Assembly (NCBI GenBank): GCA_015061685.1
Contig: SUWD01000005.1
Location: forward strand, 81,818 to 145,817
Source of the DNA: Lentisphaerota bacterium
Lineage (GTDB): Bacteria; Verrucomicrobiota; Lentisphaeria; Victivallales; Victivallaceae
Length of the DNA: 64,000 bases
Direction: 5' to 3'
How positions within the stretch are numbered: position 1 is the first letter of the stretch; every line of letters begins with the position of its first letter. The position numbers and the translations under genes are program-made. The notes beneath the pieces were generated by a model, which was not told the DNA's origin, made no database searches, and saw nothing but the letters and a program-made list of their open reading frames with translations. This document shows, piece by piece, positions 63,117-64,000 of the stretch.

Positions 63117-63860
63117 ATGCTGAAACGACTTGCTGTACTTGTCTTTGCAATGCTCTCTGCCATGCTTTTTGCCGCCGGAGAAACGACACAGGAGCAAAGC
63201 AAAACCAAAGTTGCCGAAACTTTTTTGCAGGCAATGCTTAACAAAGATACCGCAATGCTTTGGCAGATACTTTCCCCGGAAAGCAGAAAAATGATGATTG
63301 CAGCAAACGGTTCGGAAGATGCCGCCATCAAAAGCCTCAAGCCGTTTGCAGACAATTTTCTCCGGGGTGCAGACATCGGAAACATCCGGAAAATTTTCAA
63401 CGATCCGCAAAAAAAAGAGATCCAGCTCCGGCAATTCGTCAAGCTTCTGGAACAGGGATTGATCGAGCATGAGGGGAAATGGTATCTGGAGATATCCAAA
63501 TTTTCCCGGACTGCCAAAATCGATCAATCCACCAAAGTTGCGGCGATGGAAACTTTTTTGCGGGCGACTGCCGACAAGGACATTGAGACTTTCTGGCTGC
63601 TGCTGCCCCCGGCAGAAAGACTGCAAATCAGCAGTATAGCGGATAATGTGGCTGAAGCCAAAAAGGTCATTGCCGACACATTCACTGCCGGAGTTGATGC
63701 GGAACAGGCATTGAAAATAAAATCCATACTCGACTCGGAATTCAAAACTCAATTTCTGGATGCCGCAGTTATCCAGATGGATGATTTGTTTGTCCAAATC
63801 GACGGCAAATGGTATCTCAATCTCAATGCCGCTGACGAAAAAGCCCCGGCAAAACAGTAA
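63117..63860 (+). CDS. Exported protein with duplicated NTF2-like domain
   Basis: This 247-aa protein has a signal peptide (residues 1-19) and two homologous halves of about 100 residues: TKVAETFLQAMLNKDTAMLWQILSPESR ... EGKWYLEIS and STKVAAMETFLRATADKDIETFWLLLPPAER ... DGKWYLNLN. This pattern is like DUF4878/SnoaL-type (NTF2) folds that bind small ligands in the periplasm. ATG 63117 lies 8 bases after GGGAAGGG; the frame's upstream TTG 63093 overlaps the ACT stop. Function unknown. Confidence 0.8.
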   Translation: MLKRLAVLVFAMLSAMLFAAGETTQEQSKTKVAETFLQAMLNKDTAMLWQILSPESRKMMIAANGSEDAAIKSLKPFADNFLRGADIGNIRKIFNDPQKKEIQLRQFVKLLEQGLIEHEGKWYLEISKFSRTAKIDQSTKVAAMETFLRATADKDIETFWLLLPPAERLQISSIADNVAEAKKVIADTFTAGVDAEQALKIKSILDSEFKTQFLDAAVIQMDDLFVQIDGKWYLNLNAADEKAPAKQ

Positions 63861-63880
63861 GAAATTCCATAACAAAAAGG

Positions 63881-63923
63881 GGCTGTTGCAAAACCTCAAA
63901 AAAGGTGAGCAACAGCCTTTTTC
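63881..63923. terminator. Terminator, or terminal inverted repeat of an insertion element
   Basis: GGCTGTTGC (63881-63889) pairs with GCAACAGCC (63909-63917), followed by five T. The GGGCTGTTGCAAAA start also resembles the left end of some insertion sequences, but the right end is outside the window. Confidence 0.75.
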
Positions 63924-63925
63924 TA

Positions 63926-63954
63926 TTGTTTGAGCAGAAAGTTGGAGGTATAAT
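63926..63954 (+). promoter_or_regulatory. Strong-looking promoter at window end
   Basis: TTGTTT (63926-63931) and a perfect TATAAT (63949-63954) are 17 bases apart, with the start near 63961. It drives the gene that begins at 63976. Confidence 0.7.
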
Positions 63955-63975
63955 AAGTCATGATAGGAGAAAATT

Positions 63976-64000
63976 ATGGCTTATTTTACAAATTCTCAAG
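63976..64000 (+). CDS. Start of an unidentified gene, cut by window end
   Basis: ATG 63976 follows AGGAG with a 6-base gap; only MAYFTNSQ is visible. A transposase is possible given the upstream inverted repeat, but eight residues cannot identify it. Confidence 0.4.

Noticed and set aside
1..64000. CRISPR arrays, rRNA and tRNA genes
   Set aside because: No regularly spaced repeats with unique spacers and no complete cloverleaf or rRNA segments were seen; short repeats found are tandem or dispersed only.

Overview
The window looks like chromosomal DNA from a Gram-negative bacterium of the PVC group, most likely a gut-type Lentisphaerae (Victivallis-like). Four things suggest this. There is a pseudopilin with a conserved [12 protein letters not shown] helix and a C-terminal His-x9-Asp-Gly motif. 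A type I secretion operon carries a substrate tagged near its N-terminus with LEDRVLFEAA. The ribosomal block is rpmJ-rpsM-rpsK-rpoA-rplQ without rpsD. A tagaturonate epimerase (UxaE) gene is present. LpxA, TolC, YajC/SecDF and several lipoproteins imply an outer membrane. The taxon is inferred, not proven; there is no rRNA in the window.

Layout. 1-3.1 kb: two RHS/YD-repeat genes, the second with its own signal peptide and a putative papain-like C-terminal toxin followed by a lipoprotein (immunity candidate). 3.2-5.9 kb: two paralogous secreted alpha/beta hydrolases overlapping an O-antigen-ligase-like membrane protein. 6.0-10.6 kb: a candidate 6S RNA in front of 5-formyl-THF cyclo-ligase, then rny, alr and miaA. 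10.6-15 kb: a GntR regulator, a structured non-coding stretch, and the ribosomal protein/rpoA operon with a long leader. 15-20.6 kb: PepD, a BtuF-like binding protein, a pseudopilin with in-frame tandem repeats, an M42 peptidase and small unknown genes. 20.6-27.9 kb: uxaE-yajC-secDF-ybaB and a DUF362/ferredoxin protein, with two copies of a ~268-bp dispersed repeat. 27.9-41.6 kb: a seven-gene minus-strand secretion operon (ABC exporter with two degenerate C39-like domains, HlyD, TolC lipoprotein, 1321-aa adhesin-like substrate, two more adaptors, and an M50 protease fused to a HlyD arm). 41.7-48.4 kb: dnaE, UPF0210/UPF0237 pair, murC. 48.5-54.7 kb: PP2C phosphatase, solitary OppF-type ATPase, radC, an orphan sensor kinase, ispE, Gfo/Idh. 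54.8-63.9 kb: pyrH, lpxA, a substrate-binding lipoprotein, TRIC channel, truB, an unknown 490-aa protein, iorAB, a double-ACT protein and a duplicated-domain exported protein. The last bases begin another gene behind a strong promoter.

The most distinctive region is the secretion operon at 27.9-41.6 kb. It has its own promoter directly after the dnaE terminator. It appears to be a self-contained export machine whose substrate, anchor tag, energiser, outer-membrane channel and an intramembrane protease are encoded together. Other candidates are the 6S-like RNA, the repeat-extended pseudopilin, the dispersed hairpin repeat and the RHS toxin/lipoprotein pair.
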